From positions 1 through 64,000 of the forward strand of contig CBDCME010000067.1 in assembly GCA_965218865.1 (NCBI GenBank): a stretch of DNA of 64,000 bases. The letters are read 5' to 3'. The translations under genes were made by a program, and so were the position numbers. Of this stretch, positions 45,467-54,002 are shown one piece after another. Each line of letters opens with the position of its first letter. The stretch's first letter is position 1. The stretch comes from CBDCME01 sp965218865. Lineage in GTDB: Bacteria; Pseudomonadota; Alphaproteobacteria; JAAXGF01. The notes beneath the pieces were generated by a model. That model had not been told where the DNA came from and did no database searches. It saw nothing but the letters and a program-made list of their open reading frames with translations.

Positions 45467-46073
45467 GAGGCTCCGAGATGACTCTTTTGCCAGCAAACAA
45501 TCGCCGAGGAGAAAGCTCCATAAAACAAACGGTCGATCGAGATCCGCCGTGGCGGATGGTGCCCTGGTGGGGACCGGGGACGAGGAGAGCACGCTCAGAG
45601 TCTTGTCGTCGATCCAGGTCGTTTCGGATCGAACACGCCGAACAGATTGTCGCCGCCTCACCCTTCTGATCCCATCCTGTGCCGGCAAGCCCCGAGCACG
45701 TAGAGAAGCATGGACCACCAGGCCAACCCCACGCCCGCGGACCCGAATCACTTTGGAAGCTTGACCTTCAAATGCCGATTAGAGAAGACACTTGGCTTTC
45801 AGGGCCGGCGGGCGAGCCGCCGGTACGGTAGCGTCGGAGGGAAGAGTCCCCAATCAGCAATCATCGGCGGTAAAGGAAAGCGTTTCAAACGGGTTCATGC
45901 GGAATCGGCTTAAGGATGGTCCAAGTGCACAGGGGTTCAATATTTATGTAGAGATTACCAAGATATTTTCCATTCTTTCAACTACTTCCAGCTAATTGTT
46001 GAAAAAGGGCTTTAGAAAAATTTCGATTATTTTCGTTATGGTATTTCAGGAAGGACACCCTATATAATTAGGT
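45467..46073. other. Spacer after the chimeric transposase
   Basis: About 600 bp. The first half is probably IS110 3' non-coding sequence. The last ~130 bp are AT-rich and likely hold the promoter of the gene at 46074. No gene seen. Confidence 0.4.
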
Positions 46074-46487
46074 ATGGCTCGAATGCGCCTGGCAATTGCC
46101 CTCGCGGTGTTGCTTGCATCCGGCCCGGTTACGGCCGAAACCACGTCCGGCGACATAAACGAGAGCGAACTCGTAAAAATTGAGGCGTGGATGCACGAGA
46201 TCGCGTTAGCGACGCGGATCAACGCGGATCCGGTCCTTCGTGCCATCATTTGCCGAATCCCGTTTCAAGAATTTACCCTCGAGACGATTCACCGCGCCAC
46301 CGGCATTTCGAGAGCCCGGCTCCTAAGGGCGGTGGACGAATTGGGGGCGCTGGGCCTGGTCCGGGCGATTCCCATCGAGGGCGAGTTCCTCCGGATCGAG
46401 CCGCGCAACGGTGACGTCCTCAAGAAGATGCGCGCCTGGGCCTACGATTGGTGTGCCAGCGACGAACATTGCGAAGTAACTCGGTGA
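46074..46487 (+). CDS. Exported winged-helix-like protein (short form)
   Basis: 137 aa. N-terminal signal peptide (LAIALAVLLASGPVTAE). The mature part reads like a winged-helix domain: DPVLRAIICRIPFQEFTLETI, HRATGISRARLLRAVDELGALGLV, then a wing, then MRAWAYDWC. It is homologous to residues ~30-125 of the protein at 56168-57022, including the conserved Cys and WA..WC/YC end. A DNA-binding fold behind a signal peptide is unusual; it may serve protein interaction in the periplasm, or the signal may be a membrane anchor. Function unknown. Confidence 0.65.
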   Translation: MARMRLAIALAVLLASGPVTAETTSGDINESELVKIEAWMHEIALATRINADPVLRAIICRIPFQEFTLETIHRATGISRARLLRAVDELGALGLVRAIPIEGEFLRIEPRNGDVLKKMRAWAYDWCASDEHCEVTR

Positions 46488-46615
46488 GCGGACGGGCCAG
46501 GAATTTCGCCTGCTTGCCCGGTATTCCGGAAAAACCTCCGGGCGGCCACCTGGGTCGGAAGTAGAGCCGACAACCGCTCATAACTCCAAGCGGTCACTCT
46601 CCCGTCCGCTGCCAT

Positions 46616-49447
46616 TCAATTCCCCGAAAGGCGGGTTAGCAACGCCTCCGCCTCATTCTTGCCGCCGAAATGCATCCCTGAGCGCAGCGCCGCTTCGACT
46701 TCGCGGCGGCCTTCCTTGGCCAGGCCCATCTCGGTCAGGGCGACCGCGAGGTGGTACCGGACGTCCGGCACGTTCGGCACCAAGGTGGCCGCTTCAAATA
46801 AAAGCTTCAGCCCCCGTTCGACCTCGCCTCGCTGAACGAGAATCCAGCCCAGGGTGTCGATCATCCCGGGGTGCCCGGGCAACAACGCGTGCGCCTTCTC
46901 CGCGTAGGTTATGGCGCGGGGATCGTCCGACTTCTGATAAAGCAGCGCCAGGTTATTGAGAACGGCGACGTCGTCGGGGCGTTCCGCCAACAGCTTTTCG
47001 TGCTCGACGATCGCCGATTCCGTGTCGCCGGCACTGCCGTAACCGGATGCCAATACCCTCCGTGCGTCGAGATCGTCGGGGTGCTCAGCCACCCAGTCCT
47101 AGATCAACGGCAAAGCTGCCGCCCCCTCCCCGGCGGCGTTCCTGGCATTGAACAACCGCAAGATTACGTCCGAACGGCGCGCCTTCGCGAGGCCCGCGGC
47201 GTAAACTTCGGCCGCTTCGCGAAAGCGTCGCTCGCCCATCAGGCGATCGCCCTTCAGGATGTCCACGATCACGCCGTTAGGACGCGATTGTTCGAGCTCC
47301 GAAATCAGTGCTTCCGCGTTTGCCGGATCGCCCCGTGTCGTTTCGAGATCGATCAGGGCGAGGTAGGCGGGCAGATGGTCCGGTTCCCGCGCGATCGCCT
47401 TTTGCAGGGACTCGCGAGCCCCCGCTACGTCTTGGGCCTTTAATTACAGGCCGGCGACGGCCACCAGATTTGCCGTAGATTCCAAAACGCGCTCGGCGAT
47501 TCGTGCGAAGGCGGCGGCGGCGTCCTCGAAGTTATCGGAGGCCAACGCGATCCGACCGACGGCTTCGATGATCTTGAGGTTATTCGGGGCGTTTCCTTCG
47601 AGGGCGCGCGCGAGTTCGCGGGCGGCGTCGACACGGTTCAAATCCATATAGAGTCCCACCAGGGCGATATGAGAGTCGACGGCCTCCGGGTCGAGCGCAC
47701 GGACCTTTTCGCGCCATTTGATGGCCTCGTCGAAGCGTTGTTGGCTCTGCGAGATTTCGGCGAGGCCGATCATCGCGGCCAGCGCCTTGGGGTCGTCCTC
47801 GAGAATTCCCCGAAAGCGTTTCTCGGCGCCCTCGATATCGCCTTCCACCTGGTGCAGCCGCGCCAGATTAAGCCGAGCGATCAAAAAGTCCGGGTCGACT
47901 TCGAGCGCCGCCTCGAAATTCTTTCGAGCCGCAGTCAAGTCTTCCAGGGCAACCAAGGCGGTGCCCGCCATATTGTGTGGAATGGGATTGTCGGGGTCGC
48001 GGGCGATGAGGGTTCGCGCGGTTTCGAGCGACGACGCGTATTCCCCCTTCTTAAACCGCACGAGACCCAGCAGAATCCCCGGTTGAACGGCCTTGGGATC
48101 AAGATTGAACGATGTTTCGAGGCCGGCCACGGCTTCCTCGGTTTCATCCGTCGCGAGCAGGCTCCAGGCGAGTTGGGTGCGCAGCTCCGTGCCATCCGGT
48201 GACAGCACCACCGCCTTCTCGAAGGTCGCGGTCGCTTCGCTGTATTGCTTATTGCGCAGGTAGGCCGAGCCGAGCAAGGCGAGGAGTTGGGGTTCGTCCG
48301 GCTTTAACTGAACCGTGCGAAGCAGCACCTCGATGGCGCCGGCGATGCTCTCCTCTCGGAGCAATAGGGAGCCGAGAATCTTGCGTGCCTCGACGTGATT
48401 GGGCCCCATGTCGACAAAGGCGTCGAGATAACCGAAGGCGTCGTCGAAGCTCCCCTGGTGGTAGTTCACCAAACCCGCCAAGAGCAGGCTCTTCGGATCG
48501 TTCATGACGAAGTCGGCGTCGAGGGTGCCGAGGAAGGATTCAATCTCGCGCAAGACGTCTTTCGCCTTCGCCATCTCGCCGGCCCGCGCCAAGACCTGAG
48601 CGTAGAGATAATTGGCCTCCGGATGATGGGGGACCAGGGCGCGGACACTTTCGAGATCAGCGCGTGCCGCGTCGGCCTGGTTCGACTCAAGCAGAAGGCC
48701 AGCCCGGCGAATTAGCGACGAAATATGTTCCGGCGCCACGGCGATGGCCTTGTCGAGGCTGGCCAGGGCGCCCTCGGAATCTTTCCGAGAAATTTGGATC
48801 AACCCCTTGAGATGCCAGATTTCCGGGTCTTCGGGATCGATCTCGGCCGCCCGATCCACCAGCGCTTCCCCGGCTTCGCTGTCGCCCCGGCTCAGGACCA
48901 CACGCGCCTGGCCCACCAGGGCCTCGGCGAAATCGGGCCGCAGTTCGGCGGCCGAGGAAAAGGCTTTCTCGGCGGCCTCGACGTCGCCCAGCGCGAGGTG
49001 GGCGTTGCCGTGGACGACAAATAGCTCGGACCTGACGTCGACGCTCGGGCCGCCGACGGGAAACGCGGTGAGGATTTCCGAGAACTTGCGTTGCAACAGA
49101 TACACCTTGGCCAGGGGCACGACGAACAGGCTGTGATCGGCGCCGTGCTTTCGCGCCAAATTCAGTTCTTTTTCCGCCGCCGGATCGTTCTTGGCGCCCA
49201 GATAAGCGCGGCCCATGAGAAGGCGCGCGGCAATGTTGCGGGGGTCCTCCTTGAGCACGTTCTTGAGCTGAACGATGGCACCGTCGTAATCGCCTTCCTC
49301 GAAGCGGAGGAGGGCGTCCACGAAAAAATTCGTTCCTTCCGATGTGGGGGCCGTGGCGCGCGTCGCCTGATAACTCATGACGACGAGCAAGACCGCAAGG
49401 CAGAGCCTCAAAACGATTCCGCGCCGCCAATTCACCTGATCAACCAT
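46616..49447 (-). pseudogene. prsT: PrsT-like PEP-CTERM-system TPR protein, two in-frame stops
   Basis: 943 codons from ATG 49447 (GAGGG upstream; signal-like LRLCLAVLLVVMSYQATRA) to the stop at 46616. The whole length is tandem TPR repeats (for example YDGAIVQLKNVLKEDPRNIA, VEAAEKAFSSAAELRPDFAE), as in the PrsT proteins that accompany PEP-CTERM/exosortase loci. Two nonsense codons interrupt one continuous frame: TAA at 47446-47444 (AGL/LKAQD) and TAG at 47101-47099 (PLI/DWVAEHPDD). Two PEP-CTERM substrate genes lie just upstream (49927-52255), supporting the assignment. The symbol follows the family pattern; exosortase itself is not in the window. Confidence 0.75.
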
Positions 49448-49596
49448 ACGTGCCCTCGCAAGTATCTGCTTCGTTGTCGCAACTTGGTCGTCGCGACATT
49501 TTACAAGCTTCGCCTCGCCGCGACCATACTGGCGCGAAGGCCGATGGTGGGGCACGGGCTGGCGCCACTCTCGACAAAGATAACGTCATGCCACAC

Positions 49597-49633
49597 AACA
49601 CACCCGTCATCCACGTGCTCGACACGTGGATCC
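49597..49633. repeat. Alphaproteobacterial-type palindromic repeat, copy 1
   Basis: CACCCGTCATCCACGTGCT...GACACGTGGATCC, an imperfect palindrome. An inverted relative is at 52271-52307. Elements with CGTCATCC...GGATCC are widespread short repeats in alphaproteobacterial genomes. It lies between prsT and the first PEP-CTERM gene. Confidence 0.65.
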
Positions 49634-49926
49634 ACGAAGGGCGTGCTGAGGTCTTTGCGCCTGGAGACACACCCCGACAAGACCTTCATCCTCGGGTCGC
49701 AGCCCGAGGACCGGGATCGAGAGAGGCTTCGACTTCTCAGGCTATCACTTCAGTCGGCAAGGGCTGGCGATCGAGAAGAAGACCGTGCAAAACTTTATTG
49801 TCAATGCATCCCGGCTTTTGGAGCAAGAACGGGAACGGCAGCAGTCGCCGTTTGGGATGTATGTCGAACGTTTCGTGCGTTGGGCGACCGGGGGACTGGG
49901 TAGACGCCGGCTGGAATTGACCGTCC

Positions 49927-50487
49927 TTAAGTGCGCCGCGCACGACGCCGCAACCACACGAGAGCCGGTAAACCGGCGGCAAATATCAAACCAGTAGCTG
50001 GGCCGGGAACTCCGGCCGCCTGCTGTTGTATCGATTTGGAGCCGGCGCACCTGTTATCATTCGGGAACCCGGCGCAGAACCCCGAGGCGGTCAACACTTC
50101 ATAGTCCGGTATTCCCGCGAATATTAGTAGGGTACCGACAGTGTTCTCGAGGCTACCGGCGATATCCACGGGGATCAACGATTCGTCAAGCCGTACAAAC
50201 CCGGGGAACGTGCCGATTTCATCGTTTAATGTGAAGGTAGTGCCCCTGTAGGTGATGTCGAAAGAAATGAAGTCGACGATGTCAACGATACCGCCGGCGC
50301 TGGCGTCGATGAGTTTCTGGTCGTCAATGACGAAATTCCCCACGAAAGGCCCGGCGCCACCGGGGCTGTTCTCGGTGAGCGTCAGGATATGATTGACACC
50401 GAACGCATACGTATGATGGCTCCATCCACCGATCAAAGCGACAGTGATCGCGCTCCCGGCGATCAGTTTCTTTAGTGACAGTGACAT
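49927..50487 (-). CDS. PEP-CTERM sorting-domain exported protein
   Basis: 186 aa from ATG 50487, preceded by TTGGAGGATTGGAAC. Signal peptide (LKKLIAGSAITVALIGGW), beta-rich middle and a C-terminal sorting signal: VPGPATGLIFAAGLPALVW followed by RRRARR. This is the VPGP variant of the PEP-CTERM tail, processed by an exosortase. Cysteines (FCAGFPNDNRCAG) lie just before the tail. Substrate of the same system as the PrsT-like protein next door. Intact. Confidence 0.85.
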   Translation of the reverse strand: MSLSLKKLIAGSAITVALIGGWSHHTYAFGVNHILTLTENSPGGAGPFVGNFVIDDQKLIDASAGGIVDIVDFISFDITYRGTTFTLNDEIGTFPGFVRLDESLIPVDIAGSLENTVGTLLIFAGIPDYEVLTASGFCAGFPNDNRCAGSKSIQQQAAGVPGPATGLIFAAGLPALVWLRRRARRT

Positions 50488-50939
50488 GTTCCAATCCTCC
50501 AACGAGACTAATCGCCATTTGTCGCAGCGCATCGAACGTTCGCGGCGTGCATCACTCGCAAATTCGTGCCGTCCGCCTGATAGCGATACTTTCTTTGTTT
50601 CGAGCCTCTCCGTGCTCCGATATCAAACACGCAAGGTTAATGCCACCCGAGAAACATTTGCATGATTACAATGGGTTATGTTCGTCCCGCATGGTTAACG
50701 GACCTTTTTCCTCACTGATTTTCGACCAAAGTGTAAAAAATTCCGACACCCCTTGCGCTTAAGAATCCGCGTAGCGCCCAGAAAACAAGGGATTTCGGGA
50801 ATATGCCCATGTGTAAGGTTTCCCGACACCCCTCTCCCGAATCAGGTCCCCAGCCCCGCCACATCAAGCGATCATGCCGACCGTTTCGTGCGTTGGGCGA
50901 CCGGGGGATTGGGTGGACACCGGCTGGAATTGAACGACC
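50488..50939. other. Spacer between the two PEP-CTERM genes
   Basis: About 450 bp with no ORF of interest; AT-richer than flanks around 50580-50720, so probably the promoter region for the gene at 49927-50487. The last ~50 bases, downstream of the second PEP-CTERM gene, repeat the sequence found downstream of the first (about 49870-49926). Confidence 0.45.
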
Positions 50940-51091
50940 TTAAGTGCGCCGAGCGCGACGCCGCACCCACACGAGAGCCGGCAACCCGGCGGCAAATATC
51001 AAACCAGTAGCTGGGCCGGGGACACCCGCCGGTTCCGGCGAGATCGATTGTGTTCCGGAGCAACCACCATTGGTAACGACGCAAAAGGCTT

Positions 51092-52111
51092 CCTGATTAC
51101 GCACTTTGCTCCGCGAGTTTGAGGAGGTTGTAGGGCATGGGCGGGGTACGTAGGGCGGCCCAGGCGAGGCGGGGAATCATCTCGTCCAGGCGGTAGCGGC
51201 GATTGAAGCGGTATTCGAACTGGGCCAGGTATCGCGGTGCGTGCTTGGGACGGATGGGGTCCCGCGGAGGCTGTTCTTGACGTTACCGAGGGTCGTATTG
51301 ACCCATTTGAAGGCGGCCCATTTGGCGGCCTGGGGTCCGCTGCCGGTAACGGCGGGATAATGGCTGCAGCCAGCCGCGGTGACGGCGGTGAAGCAGCTCA
51401 GGCCGTCGCTGACGACGGTGCTTCCCGGGGTCAAGACGCGGCGCGACATTTTCTCGATCTCTGCCTTGCGGAAGCCCTTCACCCGGGTGAGCTTGAGCCG
51501 GTGCGGCCGACCCTCGGCGGTGGTTTCCACGGCGGCCACGAAAGGCGTTTTGCCGGGTGCGCCACGGCCCCGCTTACCGCCGCGCCGGGCGCCCCCCAGA
51601 TAGGCGTCGTCGATCTAGATCCGCTTGCCCTCGCCGCCCAGCGGCTTGTTTTCCTCGCGTTCAAGCATCACCTGCATCAGTTTGTGATGCATCTTCCACG
51701 CCGTATTGTAGCTGACCCCGAGCCGGCGCCCCAATTCGAGGCTGGAAATCCCTTTCTTCGACTGGCTGATCAGGTAGAGGGCCTCGAACCATACGATCAG
51801 CGCCAGGTGGGTCGCATGAAAGATCGTCCCCGCCGTCAACGACACCTGGTAATGGCAGCCGCTGCACTGATACAGCCGCCGACTCTTGTGCTCGCTGTAG
51901 CGATCACCGGCACAGCGGGGACAAACAAAACCCTTCGGCCAGCGCCAGCCGAATACCACCGCCCGACATTTCTCCTCGCTAAGTTCACGAAACCGCCCCA
52001 AACTCAACCCCAACTGAACCGCATTCCTCGACATCGCAAACCTCCTGAAAAACCACCGGATGTTCACTTTTTGTACCATACCAAATCCGCGGAGGAAAGT
52101 GTGTAATCAGG
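51092..52111. mobile_element. IS1595-type insertion sequence in a PEP-CTERM gene
   Basis: 1020 bp, ends CCTGATTACGCACTTTGCTC and the inverse (CCTGATTACACACTTTCCTC). Perfect 8-bp target duplication AAAGGCTT at 51084-51091 and 52112-52119, as expected for IS1595. Confidence 0.93.
51097..52034 (-). pseudogene. IS1595-family transposase with amber stop and frameshift
   Basis: ATG 52034. Zinc-ribbon start (FVCPRCAGDRYSEH ... YQCSGCHYQVSL), then GTIFHATHLALIVWFEALYL. TAG at 51617-51615 interrupts GKRI/IDDAYLGG just before the first catalytic Asp; relatives have Gln or Met there. Near 51250 a frameshift follows LGNVKNSLRGT; the proper tail (RFNRRYRLDEMIPRLAWAAL ... LAEQSA) persists in another frame to TAA 51099-51097. 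Confidence 0.85.
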
Positions 52112-52270
52112 AAAGGCTTTGCCGGTGAAGATATAGTCATCATTCTCGACATCACCGAAGTCAAGAAACCCTTCCTCGTCGCCGGAGTCGAAGCCGCCAC
52201 CCGCCCCCGAGATTATTATGATCGGATCCACCGCGGCATCCAGGCATACACCTCCATCTCCTCCGACCAG

Positions 52271-52307
52271 GGATCCCCGTGTCAAGCACGGGGATGACGG
52301 GTGTGTT
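52271..52307. repeat. Alphaproteobacterial-type palindromic repeat, copy 2
   Basis: GGATCCCCGTGTCAAGCACG then GGGATGACGGGTGTGTT; inverted relative of 49597-49633. Near-perfect dyad GGATCCCCGTG / CACGGGGATGAC. It lies at the lost 5' end of the second PEP-CTERM gene. Confidence 0.7.
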
Positions 52308-52356
52308 GCGAGGCATCCCGGACGTGGCCGAATCGCGTTTTCGATCATCGGAGGGA

Positions 52357-53634
52357 TCAGTGGGTTTGGTTCAGTCGGCCCTTCCACCAGGGGGTCAGAA
52401 GTTGGAAAAAACGTGACAGCCAATAGATGAAGAATATGAAGGTCCGGTTGCGATGAAAATCGCCCCCGATAAAAACGATGAATTTGCTGAAAGTGTAGGA
52501 CGTCACGGCTTTCGAGGTAACATAACGAACCAGTTTGTTCCTCGTTCCCAAATAGAAACTCTTCACCATATACGTGACGTATTTCTCATCCACGCGGAGT
52601 CGTTCTTGGTAGGAAGCAAAGTTATCCTTCGAATAATCACCGCGTTTGTGACAATCCAAGAAAAATTCCGCCGCCTGCTCGGCGGAGTCCATCGCCAGAT
52701 GAACCCCGCTGGAATAACAGGGATCGATAAAAAACGCGGCGTCGCCGACGAGAACGAAGCCGTCCCCGATCAACCGCCGGCTCCGGTAGCCGAGGTTTCC
52801 CATGGTCCGAACCTTGTCGATCAACCTCGGATTCGGGGTCACGAATTCGCGCAGGTACGGCGTGGTTTCGATGAGATGACCGAGAAATTCCGCGGGTGAC
52901 TTGCGCGCCGCCCGGTAATGCTTGACGTCGATCACGGCGCCGATGGAGGCCAGATTTTTTCGCAGCGGAATCGTCCACACCCAACCGTCCGCCAGCATCG
53001 CCCCGACGAACCATCCGGCCCGCGCGTCCTTATCCAACAGGGTGCATTCGTAGTGGCCGAACACGGCCATCCGATCGAGGCCGTTCCGCTCGCGGATTTT
53101 CAACTTGTTCGAGATCAGCGCCCCGAGACCGCTGCAGTCGAAGACGATGTTTCCCAACAGCCGTGTCTTCCCGTCGTCGGGGCCGATCGTCGCCACACCC
53201 ACGACCCTGCCATTTTCCCGGACCACGTCGAGCACCTTGCAAGGCTGAAACACCGAAGCGCCGAGCGAGGCCGCGTTGCGCAAGAGCAGATCGTCGAACT
53301 TGGCGCGTTCGGCCATGACCGTGTTCGGGTGATCCCTGAAGCTCGCGGTGCCGTCGTGCTGGTCGAATCGTCCGCCGAGGGGGACGTCGCCGTAGAACCA
53401 CTTGCCCCCCGGTTTGGTGAGGAAGGCTGCGTTGATCTGGTCGGCAACGCCCAGGCGCCGGTATATGCGCTGGGTCGCCGGAAGCAAGGACTCCCCGATG
53501 TGAAAACGAGGGAAAGTCTCCTTCTCGACGACGGCGGCGTTGACCCCCGCCTTCGCCAGAATAGCGCCCAAGGTCGAACCGGCGGGACCACCCCCGATCA
53601 CCACCGCGTCAAAATTCACCGAGTCATGCCCCAT
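52357..53634 (-). CDS. Flavin-dependent halogenase-like FAD monooxygenase
   Basis: 425 aa from ATG 53634. FAD-binding Rossmann motif VVIGGGPAGSTLGAILAKAG at the N terminus, FPRFHIGESLLP, and GDAAFFIDPCYSSGVHLAMD near residue 300. A DGWVWTIPL segment contains the W-x-W-x-I-P motif regarded as diagnostic of flavin-dependent halogenases. The sequence is of the phenol/pyrrole halogenase type rather than tryptophan halogenase, but geranylgeranyl-reductase-like hydroxylases are related. No carrier-protein or biosynthetic neighbour is present, so the substrate is unknown. Intact. Confidence 0.75.
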   Translation of the reverse strand: MGHDSVNFDAVVIGGGPAGSTLGAILAKAGVNAAVVEKETFPRFHIGESLLPATQRIYRRLGVADQINAAFLTKPGGKWFYGDVPLGGRFDQHDGTASFRDHPNTVMAERAKFDDLLLRNAASLGASVFQPCKVLDVVRENGRVVGVATIGPDDGKTRLLGNIVFDCSGLGALISNKLKIRERNGLDRMAVFGHYECTLLDKDARAGWFVGAMLADGWVWTIPLRKNLASIGAVIDVKHYRAARKSPAEFLGHLIETTPYLREFVTPNPRLIDKVRTMGNLGYRSRRLIGDGFVLVGDAAFFIDPCYSSGVHLAMDSAEQAAEFFLDCHKRGDYSKDNFASYQERLRVDEKYVTYMVKSFYLGTRNKLVRYVTSKAVTSYTFSKFIVFIGGDFHRNRTFIFFIYWLSRFFQLLTPWWKGRLNQTH

Positions 53635-54002
53635 CCGAATCCTACCCACGTCCCCGCCCCCAGCCCACGTGTCCGTGGGCGCGTCGCCGGACGGCCGATC
53701 ACCTTCAACCGATTTTCAAACCTGGTGCCCGCAAATCTTTCAGGCAAATTACACGCAATCACCCGGCTGACCACAATAGGTTATTTGGGATCGCGACAGC
53801 GGCGACCGGCGGCCGGAGCTCCCACCGCCCGCGAGAGGACCGCTCGCGATTGAATTTTTGTTTGCCATGGAGCCGCGGAATCCGGCCGCCGCCCAGCTCG
53901 CCACAACGAACGGTCAAGCAGTTTCCCGTCAAGAATCCAGGATCATTCAATTGCTACCTCCGCCGTTCAAAATACGCTACAGATACGCCCCTATTCAGAA
54001 GC
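53635..54002. other. Spacer upstream of ISAs1 copy 2
   Basis: About 370 bp, promoter region of the halogenase-like gene and DNA upstream of the ISAs1 insertion. No ORF supported. Its right end carries the left copy of the ATTCAGAAGC target duplication (53993-54002). Confidence 0.45.

Larger units (their letters stand above)
50940..52255 (-). pseudogene. Second PEP-CTERM protein gene, split by an IS1595-type IS
   Basis: 3' part 51091-50940: CVVTNGGCSGTQSISPEP, then the same tail VPGPATGLIFAAGLPALVW and RRRARRT, stop TAA 50942-50940. 5' part ends at 52112: GFDSGDEEGFLDFGDVENDD, YIFTGKAF. Removing the IS and one AAAGGCTT joins them in frame as TGKAFCVVTNGG. The upstream end is lost in a palindromic repeat (52271-52307) and the halogenase gene end, so the signal peptide is missing. 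The 3' ~100 bp are nearly identical to the first PEP-CTERM gene, a duplication. Confidence 0.8.

Noticed and set aside
23641..51617. Genetic-code reassignment of TAG
   Set aside because: TAG is also the ordinary stop of several intact genes (recD2, the exported nuclease, the three-helix membrane protein), so reassignment is unlikely; kept only as a suppression/decay question.
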